Notes under the pieces: model-generated
What the model was told of the DNA's origin: nothing
Database searches by the model: none
What the model saw: only the letters and a program-made list of their open reading frames with translations
Part shown: positions 33,966-42,682 of the stretch, one piece after another
Layout of the letters: each line of letters starts with the position of its first letter
How positions within the stretch are numbered: position 1 is the stretch's first letter
Program-made: the position numbers and the translations under genes
Origin: Aquibacillus halophilus
GTDB taxonomy: Bacteria; Bacillota; Bacilli; Bacillales; Amphibacillaceae
Assembly: GCF_009649745.1 (NCBI RefSeq)
Contig: NZ_WJNG01000003.1
Span: forward strand, 124,001 to 188,000
Direction: 5' to 3'
Length of the DNA stretch: 64,000 nt

Positions 33966-35618
33966 ATGAAAAAGTTAACGGATTGGGTAAATGAGACTAA
34001 AAAAAAACGAGAAAACATGAAAGAAAAGAATAAGGATCCTAAAGAACAGAATGAACAATTTAATAGCGCTCATTCTATTTCACAATCATTAACGGATAAC
34101 TTAAATACTATCAGTAAAGATTTAGGTGGAAGTGCTGATGTAATAATTCGAGAATTTGAGCTGGGTGAAACAGATCAACGGAAAATCGGGGTTATGTACA
34201 CAGATGGTCTTGCTGATTCTACTACTGTACAAGAATTTGTATTAAAAACCTTGATGATTGACATAAGAAGTGCTCACTTAGAAAATATAGATTTTGAAGC
34301 AACTACTTTGGAATTACTAGAGAAGCATTCACTTTCAGGTGGACAATTGAAAAAGGTTTACAATTTAAAAAATGTAAAACAACACATTTTATCTGGTGAT
34401 ACTGTTTTATTGTTTGATGGAGAAACGGTAGGACTTTCTGTTGCTACAAAAGGCTGGAAGCAACGGGGAGTCGAAGAACCTTCATCACAAACAGTTGTTA
34501 GAGGTCCAAAAGAAGGGTTTACTGAGTCACTCCGAACAAACACAGCCCTTATACGAAGGAAAATTAAAAGTGATAACCTTTGGATTGAACAGATGCTAAT
34601 CGGAAAAGAGACCCAAACAGATGTAGCTATTCTTTATATGAAGGGTATTGCAAATGACAAAATTATCAAAGAAGTAAAAAAAAGACTCAAAAAAATTGAC
34701 ATCGATGGTGTATTAGAAAGTGCAATGATTGAAGAACTTATTCAAGATGAAACATTCACTTTATTTCCTACTCTCTATAACACTGAGCGACCAGATGTTG
34801 CAGCTTCGGGCCTATTAGAAGGGAGAATTGTCATCATTGTAGATGGAACCCCTTTTGTTTTGCTTGCCCCTGCAGTGTTTGTACAGTTCATGCAGTCGAG
34901 TGAGGATTATTATCAGCGTTCTGACATAGCTAGTGCTATACGTTTATTACGTTATGTTGCTTTTATGCTAGCATTACTAGTCCCTTCTGCTTATATTGCT
35001 GTTACGACTTTTCATCAAGAAATGTTACCTACAACTTTACTTGTTAGTCTGGCATCACAAAGAGAAGGGGTTCCTTTTCCTGCTTTTGTGGAAGCAATTC
35101 TTATGGAAGTAACCTTTGAGATTCTACGTGAGGCTGGACTCAGAATGCCTAGAGCTGTAGGTTCTGCTATATCTATTGTGGGGGCACTTGTGTTAGGACA
35201 AGCTGCAGTTGAGGCTGGTATTATTTCAAATGTCATGGTGATCGTTGTTGCATTGACTGCAATAAGCAGTTTTGTTATACCATCATACAACTTAGGAATG
35301 GCTGTTAGATTACTAAGGTTTTTGTTTATGTTATTAGCTGCAGCATTTGGAATGTATGGAATTATTTTGGGAATAATCATTTTAGTTAGCCACTTAACGA
35401 GTTTGCGCTCATTTGGAGTTCCATACTTATCACCAATAGCTCCTTCTAACAAAGAAGGTCAGAGGGATTCACTTATTCGACTACCAATATGGGCTTTAAT
35501 TTCTAGACCTAGACTCATTTCTCAGAAGAATATGATACGTGATGAAACACCTGCTCCTGAACCTAATGATTCAACAAAGGAGCCGGAAAAGTCACCAAGT
35601 GGAGAGTCGTCTAAATGA
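33966..35618 (+). CDS. GerA-family spore germinant receptor subunit A
   Basis: 550 aa. A charged N-terminal tail (about 1-40) is followed by the two soluble GerA N-terminal subdomains (DVIIREFELGE, RRKIKSDNLWIEQMLIGKETQTDVAILYMKGIA) and a block of four to six membrane helices (about 320-500) with the conserved VAFMLALLVPSAYIAVTTFHQEMLPT and GLRMPRAVGSAISIVGALVLGQAAVEAG. The tail is Pro/Ser/Glu-rich. Sits in the spore inner membrane and senses germinants with the C and B subunits. First gene of the operon, AGGAG site, stop overlapping the next start by four bases. Confidence 0.95.
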   Translation: MKKLTDWVNETKKKRENMKEKNKDPKEQNEQFNSAHSISQSLTDNLNTISKDLGGSADVIIREFELGETDQRKIGVMYTDGLADSTTVQEFVLKTLMIDIRSAHLENIDFEATTLELLEKHSLSGGQLKKVYNLKNVKQHILSGDTVLLFDGETVGLSVATKGWKQRGVEEPSSQTVVRGPKEGFTESLRTNTALIRRKIKSDNLWIEQMLIGKETQTDVAILYMKGIANDKIIKEVKKRLKKIDIDGVLESAMIEELIQDETFTLFPTLYNTERPDVAASGLLEGRIVIIVDGTPFVLLAPAVFVQFMQSSEDYYQRSDIASAIRLLRYVAFMLALLVPSAYIAVTTFHQEMLPTTLLVSLASQREGVPFPAFVEAILMEVTFEILREAGLRMPRAVGSAISIVGALVLGQAAVEAGIISNVMVIVVALTAISSFVIPSYNLGMAVRLLRFLFMLLAAAFGMYGIILGIIILVSHLTSLRSFGVPYLSPIAPSNKEGQRDSLIRLPIWALISRPRLISQKNMIRDETPAPEPNDSTKEPEKSPSGESSK

Positions 35619-36805
35619 AAAAAATTTTAAAGATAATTATAATATTTTCATTACTAATCATGTCAGGGTGTTGGGACAGAAAAGAATTAAATGAATTAGC
35701 CATCCTAACAGGACTTGCGATAGATAAAGAAGATGATGAATATAAAGTAACTGCACAAGTGTTAAATCCAGGGGAGATTGCCGGAAAAGCTCAATCTACA
35801 AGAGTTGCCGTTTCAACATATGAAGCAACTGGAAAAAGTGTGTTTGAAGCCTTGCGAGCCCTCACAATAACAAGTCCCAGGAAATTGTACTTATCCCATC
35901 TTAAGTTAGTTGTTTTAGGAGAGGAATTAGCGACACAAGGGATCGGACAATCACTTGATTTTTTGTCTAGAGATCACGAACTACGTACGGATTTTTTTAT
36001 TCTAATTTCTAAAGAAAACGATGCTTCGAGTATTTTGAAAATCCTAACACCGATTGATAAAATCCCTACAAGTAAAATTTTTGATTCAATAGAATCATCT
36101 GAGGAAAACTGGGCTCCGACAAAAGGTGTTCATTTGCATGATTTGATCGCAAAGTTATCCTCAGAGAGTGATAATCCTGTCTTAACAGGGGTATATGTAG
36201 AAGGTGATATTGATTTTGGCGGTAGCGTAGAAAATGTTGAAAGGATTAATTCTCCGTCGGTCATTAGTTTAGATTATTTAGGGATATTTAAGGAAGATAA
36301 ACTAGTGGGCTGGTTAAACAAGAATGAAAGTAAAGCATTTAATTATATCATGGACAATGTAAAAAATACGGTTGGAGTTGAAAAATGCGAGGGAGGGAAT
36401 GTCACTCTAGAAATTTATGAAACCAATACGGAAGTAAAGGTAGTAGAGGATAATGGCTTGCCTAAGATAACCGTTAAAGTGGAGTCCGATGTATCCATCG
36501 GAGAAGTGCGTTGTAAAGAAAACATACTAGGTGAAGAGAAACTCAAAGAACTGGCAGAAAAATTGGACAAACAAACAAGAGAAGTATTAAATGAAGGACT
36601 TATTACAGCGAAAGAGTTACAAACAGATATCTTTGGTTTTGGTGAACAGATTCGCAAACAAAACCCTAAACTTTGGAATAAGGTTAAGGAAAACTGGAAT
36701 GAAGAAGGATTCGTTCATTTAGATGTGCAAATTGAATCCCATTACAATATTCGAAGAACAGGGACAATTAAGGAATCATTTCAATGGAAAGCTAGTGGTG
36801 ATTAA
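35615..36805 (+). CDS. Ger(x)C-family germinant receptor lipoprotein
   Basis: 396 aa. Signal peptide with lipobox MSGC (Cys about 19) followed by the hallmark WDRKELNELAILTGLAIDKE. The rest is the three-domain GerC fold (SPRKLYLSHLKLVVLGEELA, LDFLSRDHELRTDFFILIS). Anchored on the outer face of the spore inner membrane and required for receptor stability. Translationally coupled to subunit A by an ATGA overlap. The germinant cannot be predicted. Confidence 0.95.
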   Translation: MKKILKIIIIFSLLIMSGCWDRKELNELAILTGLAIDKEDDEYKVTAQVLNPGEIAGKAQSTRVAVSTYEATGKSVFEALRALTITSPRKLYLSHLKLVVLGEELATQGIGQSLDFLSRDHELRTDFFILISKENDASSILKILTPIDKIPTSKIFDSIESSEENWAPTKGVHLHDLIAKLSSESDNPVLTGVYVEGDIDFGGSVENVERINSPSVISLDYLGIFKEDKLVGWLNKNESKAFNYIMDNVKNTVGVEKCEGGNVTLEIYETNTEVKVVEDNGLPKITVKVESDVSIGEVRCKENILGEEKLKELAEKLDKQTREVLNEGLITAKELQTDIFGFGEQIRKQNPKLWNKVKENWNEEGFVHLDVQIESHYNIRRTGTIKESFQWKASGD

Positions 36806-36807
36806 CT

Positions 36808-37050
36808 TTGAAGACAATGGGTGTTTTACTCGTAGCAACATTAATTTCAATTTATGAAATTCCAAAAATGAAAAAACAAAATATGAAAAGAGACTTTATT
36901 CTTTTTTCTTGTGTACTTTTCCTTGCATCTACAATAGCAACTTTGCATGTGAATGGTGTAACCATCTCTAACCCTATTAGTGGATTAAGAGCTATTTTTT
37001 CACCAATAGGTTTAGGTATCGAGAATTTCTTTATGGAAAAGGGGCAATAA
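36808..37050 (+). CDS. Small two-helix membrane protein of the ger operon (D-type subunit)
   Basis: 80 aa from TTG 36808, or 77 from ATG 36817. Two hydrophobic segments (about 3-17 and 29-48) around a basic loop (PKMKKQNMKRD). Placed two bases after gerC and overlapping closely with gerB, so it is part of the operon. Some Bacillus ger operons carry a fourth gene for a two-helix D protein that tunes receptor response; this is likely one by position and topology, not by clear sequence match. Confidence 0.75.
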   Translation: MKTMGVLLVATLISIYEIPKMKKQNMKRDFILFSCVLFLASTIATLHVNGVTISNPISGLRAIFSPIGLGIENFFMEKGQ

Positions 37051-37051
37051 A

Positions 37052-38155
37052 ATGATCGGCTCATCTAAGGAAAAGATTAGCCAAAAGCAACTTACCAGTA
37101 TGATTATTTTGTTTACGATTGGCAGTGCAATTTTGTTTATCCCTTCTTTCTTAGCAAATGTAGCTAAACAGGATGCATGGATCTCTGCGATTGTTGCAAC
37201 AGTTTTAGGCTTATTTACGGTTCTTTTCTACTCTAAGCTTTACAAGTTGTATCCTAAAAAAAGTTACTTTGAATGTGCTACCTTTATTCTGGGAAAATGG
37301 ATTGGTGGTGCTGTTATTTTAATCACTTATATCTACTTTTTTATACTAAGCTCACTAATTCTTTGGGATTTAGGAGAATTTTTAAAAACTCAGGTTTTGG
37401 TTCAAACACCAATACAAGTTATACTCATTCTATTTATGTTGACTGTTATTTATACGGTAAGGCTTGGAATAGAGAACGTTGGACGAACATCTGAGGTCTT
37501 TTTACCATGGGTATTAGGTTTATTTCTTCTTATGTGTGTATTTTTAATATGGTCATTAGAAAAAGGGAATTTGCTCCCCTATTTAGAAAAAGGTGTAATG
37601 CCAGTGTTACATGGTAGTTATTATCTGTTATCATTCCCATATTTGGAATTAATCATATTTCTTATGATTACACCCTACGTTAATAAAGAAACGAAAGTAC
37701 AGAAATCATTTTTACAAGGTACTCTTGTAGCGGGGGGGTTATTGATTACCACAACGTTTCTTTGTATTCTCGTATTGGGTGCAGATGTTACGGCTAGAAA
37801 TACGTTTCCTGTATATGTATTGGGTAAAATGGTAAGTGTAGGAGAATTTTTAGAAAGACTGGAAATAATCATAGCCATCATATGGTTTTTAAGTATTTAC
37901 TTTAAATTAGCAATTGTATTCTATGTCTTAGTAGCTAGCTTAAGTGATTTTGTAAAAGCAAAAGATTATAGACCTATTACATTACCTTTAGGTATGTTGT
38001 TAGTTGTAATGTCACCCATTATGTTCACGAGCACAATGCAAGTTGCTAGTTTTGATAAAGAAGTGTTCTTTCCTTTAACATATATTGTGGGATTTTTCCT
38101 ACCTCTAATTGTTTATATTGCTGGAAAGATAAAACATAAAAAGAGAGGTATATAG
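37052..38155 (+). CDS. GerB-family germinant receptor permease subunit
   Basis: 367 aa with about ten membrane helices and no signal peptide, an APC-superfamily spore germination permease. Opens KISQKQLTSMIILFTIGSAILF; conserved KSYFECATFILGKWIGG and GVMPVLHGSYYLLSFPYLE segments. Thought to hold the germinant-binding pocket. Last gene of the A-C-D-B operon. Start ATG 37052 behind AAAGGGGC. Confidence 0.94.
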   Translation: MIGSSKEKISQKQLTSMIILFTIGSAILFIPSFLANVAKQDAWISAIVATVLGLFTVLFYSKLYKLYPKKSYFECATFILGKWIGGAVILITYIYFFILSSLILWDLGEFLKTQVLVQTPIQVILILFMLTVIYTVRLGIENVGRTSEVFLPWVLGLFLLMCVFLIWSLEKGNLLPYLEKGVMPVLHGSYYLLSFPYLELIIFLMITPYVNKETKVQKSFLQGTLVAGGLLITTTFLCILVLGADVTARNTFPVYVLGKMVSVGEFLERLEIIIAIIWFLSIYFKLAIVFYVLVASLSDFVKAKDYRPITLPLGMLLVVMSPIMFTSTMQVASFDKEVFFPLTYIVGFFLPLIVYIAGKIKHKKRGI

Positions 38156-39019
38156 AGTTGAAAAGTGTCTTCTCATTGAATCAGAAACAGTTTCGTTTAC
38201 CGGCTCAACTTAAATTGTTGGTGCCTATTAAGTGAGGAGCTAGGAACAATTGTCATTTGACATGGAGCCACTACGAACATGATGTATTTACGAAGAAGCC
38301 AACTTTTTTAAATACTGACTATCTTAAAATACTAAGAATTGCGTTTTAAGTGCTTTATAGCTTAGAAAAGCAGGAAGATTTATTAGAGAACTTTAACTTT
38401 GCAATGAAGAATAGGAGTGTCGGGGTCTCCTTATTTTAAATTACCATCAATACTCCTGCGTGCTCATGATTTCTATGTATAATATGGAACGCAACGCAGG
38501 GTGATTCGTTAAAAACAAGTCTTTAGCCAATTTTCTTATTGTAACTTTAGTGAAAGAAGATATGTTAAATAAGTTGTTCTTTGGTGCGCAGTACCATGAT
38601 ACTGTGCATTCAAACGACATCTATTTGTAGTAACTTTATTATGGTAGGTGAAAGAGAAGGTATTATTGGTTTTCCGCATTCGAATTTAGAAAAAAAGGAA
38701 TAAGTGAAATGAATGAGGAGATTGGGTTGAACTGTAAAACTAAATTTCAAGGAATGTAGTATAAGGTAAGGAAAAAAGAGATTAAGGGATCAATAAAATA
38801 GTGTTTTAGATAAATAAATTGTCTCTTTATGATTATATTGCTATAATATTAGAATAGGTAGAAACGCCTATCAAGAGGTAGGTACACAGAACTATGGGTC
38901 AATGGTACATGGCATGGCATCAGAGCCACTACAGAAAATGAATGTGGATTAGTAAATTCCATCACTCACTTTAGGCGGCTTTCAATTGTTAGAGACTTAC
39001 TTAATGGAGGTCAAATTAC
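38156..39019. other. Gene-free region with a structured leader before the second GAF-GGDEF gene
   Basis: A dispersed-repeat hairpin lies at 38586-38630. From about 38839 an extended -10 (TGCTATAAT) would give a transcript with a ~165-nt leader. That leader can form ATAGG...CCTAT (38856-38872), GGC...GCC (about 38913-38929) and CCAC...GTGG (about 38929-38949) hairpins before the AATGGAGG ribosome site. It matches no riboswitch class I can recognise. The remainder shows no gene. Confidence 0.4.
38586..38630. repeat. Dispersed repeat, hairpin part
   Basis: GCGCAGTACCATGATACTGT hairpin followed by GCATTCAAACGACATCTATT, as at 31041, 41707 and 49291. Confidence 0.6.
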
Positions 39020-39973
39020 ATGGAATTTTCAATGGGACAAAGTTATCAAAGATTAAATGAGGCTTCTCAAAGTATGCTTGAATTAGTTAGTGAGTATATA
39101 GGCACAAATACCTTTTGTGTAACTCAAACAACGGATGAACAACATTCTATTCTCACGCATGTATTCAATCGGAACACAGTTTTATTTGATGCAGGAGACA
39201 CTTTATTTCTCGAAGATGCTTATTGAAATATTATCCTTCAAAGTGGGCGTGACCCACTTATTATAAATGATACAAGTAGTCACCCAATAACATGTAACAT
39301 GATGCCAACACTAAGCGTCGGGATTAAGAGCTTTTTAGGCGTACCGATAGTTTTAAGTAATGGGACTATATTTGGAAATTTATGTTCTATGGATACCGAA
39401 CCATATACATTTACAGAAAAGGAAACAAAATTCTTAAAAACAATGGCTGTCTTTTTAGCACATTCGATTGAATTAGATATTCTGGCACATCAAGACTCAT
39501 TAACAGGATTAAATAATAGGTATTTCCTTCAAAATTATATTGATACTCTACCAATGGAATCTAAAGTTGCCATTATTTTTATAGATTTAGATGGTTTTAA
39601 GTTAGTTAATGATAGTTATGGACACAAGGAAGGGGACGCTATTTTGTTTCAGGTTGCAGAACGGATAAGAGAGTGTGTAAGAGCAAAAGATATACTCTGC
39701 CGTTATGCAGGAGATGAATTCATAATAATGTTACAAGAAGACGTTAATGAAGCATATACTCGTACTCTTTCAGATTTGATTATTAGTCAATTTAGAAGAC
39801 CTTTTATTATAAATGGTGATGAACTAGGGTTATCCGTAAGTATAGGTATTAGTATTGGAGAAAATAAAGACAGGAATATCGAAAAGTTAGTAGCAGAAGC
39901 TGACCTGGCTATGTACTATTCAAAAAATAATGGGAAAGATCGCTACTCTTATTTTTATGAACTGGGAGAGTAG
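39020..39973 (+). CDS. GAF-GGDEF diguanylate cyclase with in-frame UGA at codon 69 (candidate selenoprotein, or broken gene)
   Basis: Read through the UGA at 39224 it is a 317-residue protein. The GAF part (about 1-150) has FLEDAY-UGA-NIILQSGRDPLIINDT, FLGVPIVLSNGTIFGNLCSMD. The GGDEF part (about 155-315) has DSLTGLNNRYFL, DLDGFKLVNDSYGHKEGDAIL, an RAKD inhibitory-site motif and AGDEF, a functional variant. It would make cyclic di-GMP with product inhibition. ATG 39020 follows ATGGAGG at nine bases. Only by-eye one-third identity to the gene at 30013, yet the UGA is at the same alignment column, one after the aromatic Tyr, and a hairpin with the same spacing follows. No other frame defect. 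If not decoded, a 68-aa fragment results; ATG 39299 has no ribosome site. Confidence 0.75.
39242..39258 (+). promoter_or_regulatory. SECIS-like stem-loop downstream of in-frame UGA (copy 2)
   Basis: AGTGGG-CGTGA-CCCACT: six perfect pairs and a five-base loop with G second and T third. Stem and loop positions relative to the UGA (+16 to +32) equal those in the gene at 30013. Against that copy the loop-closing pair changes T-A to G-C and the outer pair G-U to A-U, so pairing is kept. Confidence 0.5.
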
Positions 39974-40308
39974 ATAGATTTCTCCCTAGTATTCTTCTTT
40001 TCAATGTGCACGACAGGTTTACACCGTTGGAAAAAAGTATTCGATGGTTGATTTCATCTTTTGTTTTCTTTTTATGACAATCACGAATGGCACACCGAAC
40101 AGGCACATACTAAAAGTGTCTAAGTCTACTAGAACCTCCTTTAGTGATACTGTTCTTGTTGGCAGTAAACTTACTAGATTCAAAGACACTCAACGAATGC
40201 TACAAGCTTTTTAGGTTCTTTAAATCCTTTCACACAATCTAAATATTTCTTGTTTTTAATCGAGTATTCACTTGCACTCAAAATATCCTCGGAAAAGGGG
40301 AACTATGA

Positions 40309-40507
40309 ATGCGTAAAGTGATACCACCACAATATAAATCACCAAAAACCCCTCTTTATTTCATCGAAATTAAAGATATTTGGATTGTTGTTTAGACACG
40401 TTTTTTTGCCTATGGTCTTTTTAATTCCAGGTGTATTTATTTGTTTTTTTAATTTATTAAGTTATTTTAATAACCAACATATAATCATAGTGAGAATTAA
40501 CAAATAA
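40309..40507 (+). pseudogene. Decayed small membrane protein gene
   Basis: ATG 40309 behind AAAGGGG reads MRKVIPPQYKSPKTPLYFIE then IKDIWIVV and hits TAG. A neighbouring frame continues FLPMVFLIPGVFICFFNLLS to a stop at 40505. A stop and a frameshift separate a soluble start from a hydrophobic helix. Family not recognised. Confidence 0.5.
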
Positions 40508-40513
40508 AAGTTT

Positions 40514-40640
40514 ATTGCACAGTACAACGATACTGGAAACTAAATAATATTCGTTAAAGCCGATCCCTCTTTTAGGGTGCTTGTTTCGCCCTATTTGACC
40601 AATACTAACGCAGAGCAATAGTTTAATTTTTGGGTGAGTG
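40514..40640. repeat. Dispersed repeat, diverged copy
   Basis: GCACAGTACAACGATACTGG hairpin and, further on, GGGTGCTTGTTTCGCCC then ACTAACGCAGAGCAATAG, related to the other copies. The remainder of the 39974-40791 gap holds the decayed membrane gene and no other gene. Confidence 0.45.
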
Positions 40641-40791
40641 TGTGAACTGATGTAATTAAATTAACTGGTAGAGTAAAAATGCCTCTCTTTAAAGAGTAAA
40701 CGGGGTAGTATTGTTTATTTAATTGTTATTTTCTGAATACTTAGATATAATGAGTGTGTATCTATGACCATTTTTTTGGAGGTGCTTTTAT

Positions 40792-41601
40792 ATGACTGAT
40801 ATTTTAGTTGAATCAACCCCCAGTGAAATGATAGAAGCTAATCAAAGAAATTTATTAAACTTTTTCCTTATGACTAGTAAGAGTAGTAAAGGTATTTATT
40901 ATTTTGACCAAAATGGTATAGAAGGATTAAACAGTTTCATCCCTGTCTCTATTCTTAATAGGATAATAAAGACAAATACAACAGCTAAAAATTTAGAAGA
41001 TAAGTTTGATTATATTAAAAAGATGTATCATGATAAAAATATACCAATGTATTGGGAAATTTGGTCAAATAGTTTGCCTAGTAATATTAGAGAAATATTG
41101 CAGGAATATGGCTTTAAATATGATAGTGAATTTCCTGCAATGGTATTAGAACATACTCAGATACCAGAAAATAAATCAATTTCATTAAATATAAAAAAAG
41201 TAGATAATGAAGATGAGGCTATCATATTAGCAGATTTATTTTCAGAAATTTACGGAGTACCTGAGCCTGCACGGGATGGTTTCTTAAATACAGTGCTTAG
41301 TACGGGCTTTGATATAAACTCGAAATTGGTAAATTATATTGGTTATGAAGATGAAAAGCCAGTATGTATTTCTTCCGTTTACTATGATTCTGGTGTAGTT
41401 GGAATCTATAATGTAGGTACAATTGAAGGCTATAATAGGAAAGGATATGGGACGGAGATTACGTTATTTCCCTTAATGGAAGCAAAGGAAAACGGATATA
41501 AGTACATGATGTTACAATCCTCAGAACAAGGATTAAAAGTGTATCACAGAATGGGCTTTAAAGTATTAAGCAGAGTTGAAACGTTTAAGCTTGAACCTTA
41601 A
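40792..41601 (+). CDS. GNAT-family N-acetyltransferase, two-domain
   Basis: 269 aa. The C-terminal half is a complete GNAT domain: KKVDNEDEAIILADLFSEIYG, PVCISSVYYDSGVVGIYNVGT strand, the acetyl-CoA loop YNRKGYGTEITLFPL and the end LQSSEQGLKVYHRMGFKVL. The N-terminal half is a degenerate GNAT-like region. ATG behind TGGAGGTG. Intact and monocistronic. Substrate unknown. Confidence 0.88.
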   Translation: MTDILVESTPSEMIEANQRNLLNFFLMTSKSSKGIYYFDQNGIEGLNSFIPVSILNRIIKTNTTAKNLEDKFDYIKKMYHDKNIPMYWEIWSNSLPSNIREILQEYGFKYDSEFPAMVLEHTQIPENKSISLNIKKVDNEDEAIILADLFSEIYGVPEPARDGFLNTVLSTGFDINSKLVNYIGYEDEKPVCISSVYYDSGVVGIYNVGTIEGYNRKGYGTEITLFPLMEAKENGYKYMMLQSSEQGLKVYHRMGFKVLSRVETFKLEP

Positions 41602-41706
41602 AATTCTATTGTCTCAAGATAGAGTGAGTGTTTAATTGGAATAATTACGTTAGGTTCTTATTCAACTAGCGGGAATTTATGTTTAAAAATAACAACTGAT
41701 AACTAT

Positions 41707-41802
41707 TGCACAGTACAAAACTACTGTGCATTCAAACGACATCTATTTGGACCAACTTTGTGAAACAATGTACTTAAAGTAGCGGGTGCTCATGTTGAAT
41801 AA
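41707..41802. repeat. Dispersed repeat, near-complete left half
   Basis: TGCACAGTACAAAACTACTG hairpin, TGCATTCAAACGACATCTAT, then TGTACTTAAAGTAGCGGGTG. Lies between the acetyltransferase and the broken helicase gene. Confidence 0.65.
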
Positions 41803-41847
41803 AAAAATGGATCAGAGAAGACTGCTCACCTTTAGGGGGAGTAACAA

Positions 41848-42165
41848 ATGAATGATGATATGCTTCATAACGAATTAAAAATATTAGAAAGTAAATTACT
41901 TCCCAAGGATTGTAATTTTTCTGATGAGCAAAGAGAAGTAATATATTCAAATGCATGCGCTAATGTAGTAGCAGGTCCAGGTAGTGGGAAAACTACAGTT
42001 CTAATAGCTAAGATTGCATTGACTTTAAGTCAGATGAAAAGCCAAGTTAATGCTTCGGAGAAAGGAATTTGTATAATCACTCATACCAACGTTGCTGTTG
42101 ATAAATAAAAGAACAACTAAATGCTAAAGGAATTGAAAATGTTGATTCTCCTCACTTCACTTTCT
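41848..42165 (+). pseudogene. UvrD/Rep-type helicase, N-terminal fragment
   Basis: ATG 41848 behind TTTAGGGGGAG starts a helicase: SDEQREVIYSNACANVVAGPGSG then KTTVLI is the Q-motif and Walker A of superfamily 1A helicases, followed by ICIITHTNVAVD (motif Ia). It stops at TAA 42106. Another frame continues KEQLNAKGIENVDSPHFTFL before all similarity ends. So a frameshift and a large 3' deletion leave only the first ~100 codons. Such helicases occur in repair and in defence systems; this remnant cannot be assigned. Confidence 0.75.
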
Positions 42166-42200
42166 TATTGTTTTATATATAGTAAAGGACATAGTAAAAT

Positions 42201-42668
42201 TCATCTTCTTTTGTCGTAGATCTTCTTTGTAAATTGTATCCGATCCTTAACTTCTAACTTCTCATAAATATTGGTAATATGGTTTTTGACCGTATGAAAG
42301 CTTATGGATAAATTTTCTGCGATGGTTTGGTTATCCAATCCGTTAATTATGTTAAAGGCAATTTCTTTTTCCCTTTTTGTAAGGCTGTCTAACCCATGTA
42401 TTATGGTTTGAAACTCCATCTCATCACGGCTACTTACGTTATTAGGAACATAGTCTCCATCTTTTTTTAAGTAAAAAAGTTTCTGTTTTCCGGTTATACG
42501 TACCTCTAAGAAAGAAGTGTTAACAAGATGCTCCAAAGTTTCCTTTATGTGTTCTTCTGTTCTACCTAAACGCGTAGCAAGACTATGTTGAGTTTCAAAG
42601 CTATTTTTATTTTTAGAAAAAAACTGTACACATTCTGTTTCTACTAGTTGAATTTTATATCCGTCCAT
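42201..42668 (-). CDS. LuxR-type transcription regulator paired with the KaiC-like ATPase
   Basis: 155 aa. An N-terminal winged-helix-like part (about 1-70, SLATRLGRTEEHIKETLEHL) and a C-terminal LuxR helix-turn-helix (LTKREKEIAFNIINGL, NQTIAENLSISFHTVKNHI). No receiver or ligand domain is visible. Its start is 14 bases after the KaiC gene, behind a GGAG site, so the two are one operon. It may act downstream of the ATPase as output, but that is inference. Confidence 0.85.
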   Translation of the reverse strand: MDGYKIQLVETECVQFFSKNKNSFETQHSLATRLGRTEEHIKETLEHLVNTSFLEVRITGKQKLFYLKKDGDYVPNNVSSRDEMEFQTIIHGLDSLTKREKEIAFNIINGLDNQTIAENLSISFHTVKNHITNIYEKLEVKDRIQFTKKIYDKRR

Positions 42669-42682
42669 TCAATTGGCTCCTG

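Noticed and set aside
41848-42165. Gabija-type GajB helicase
   Set aside because: Only the first ~100 codons of a UvrD-like helicase remain and no GajA-like nuclease is adjacent.
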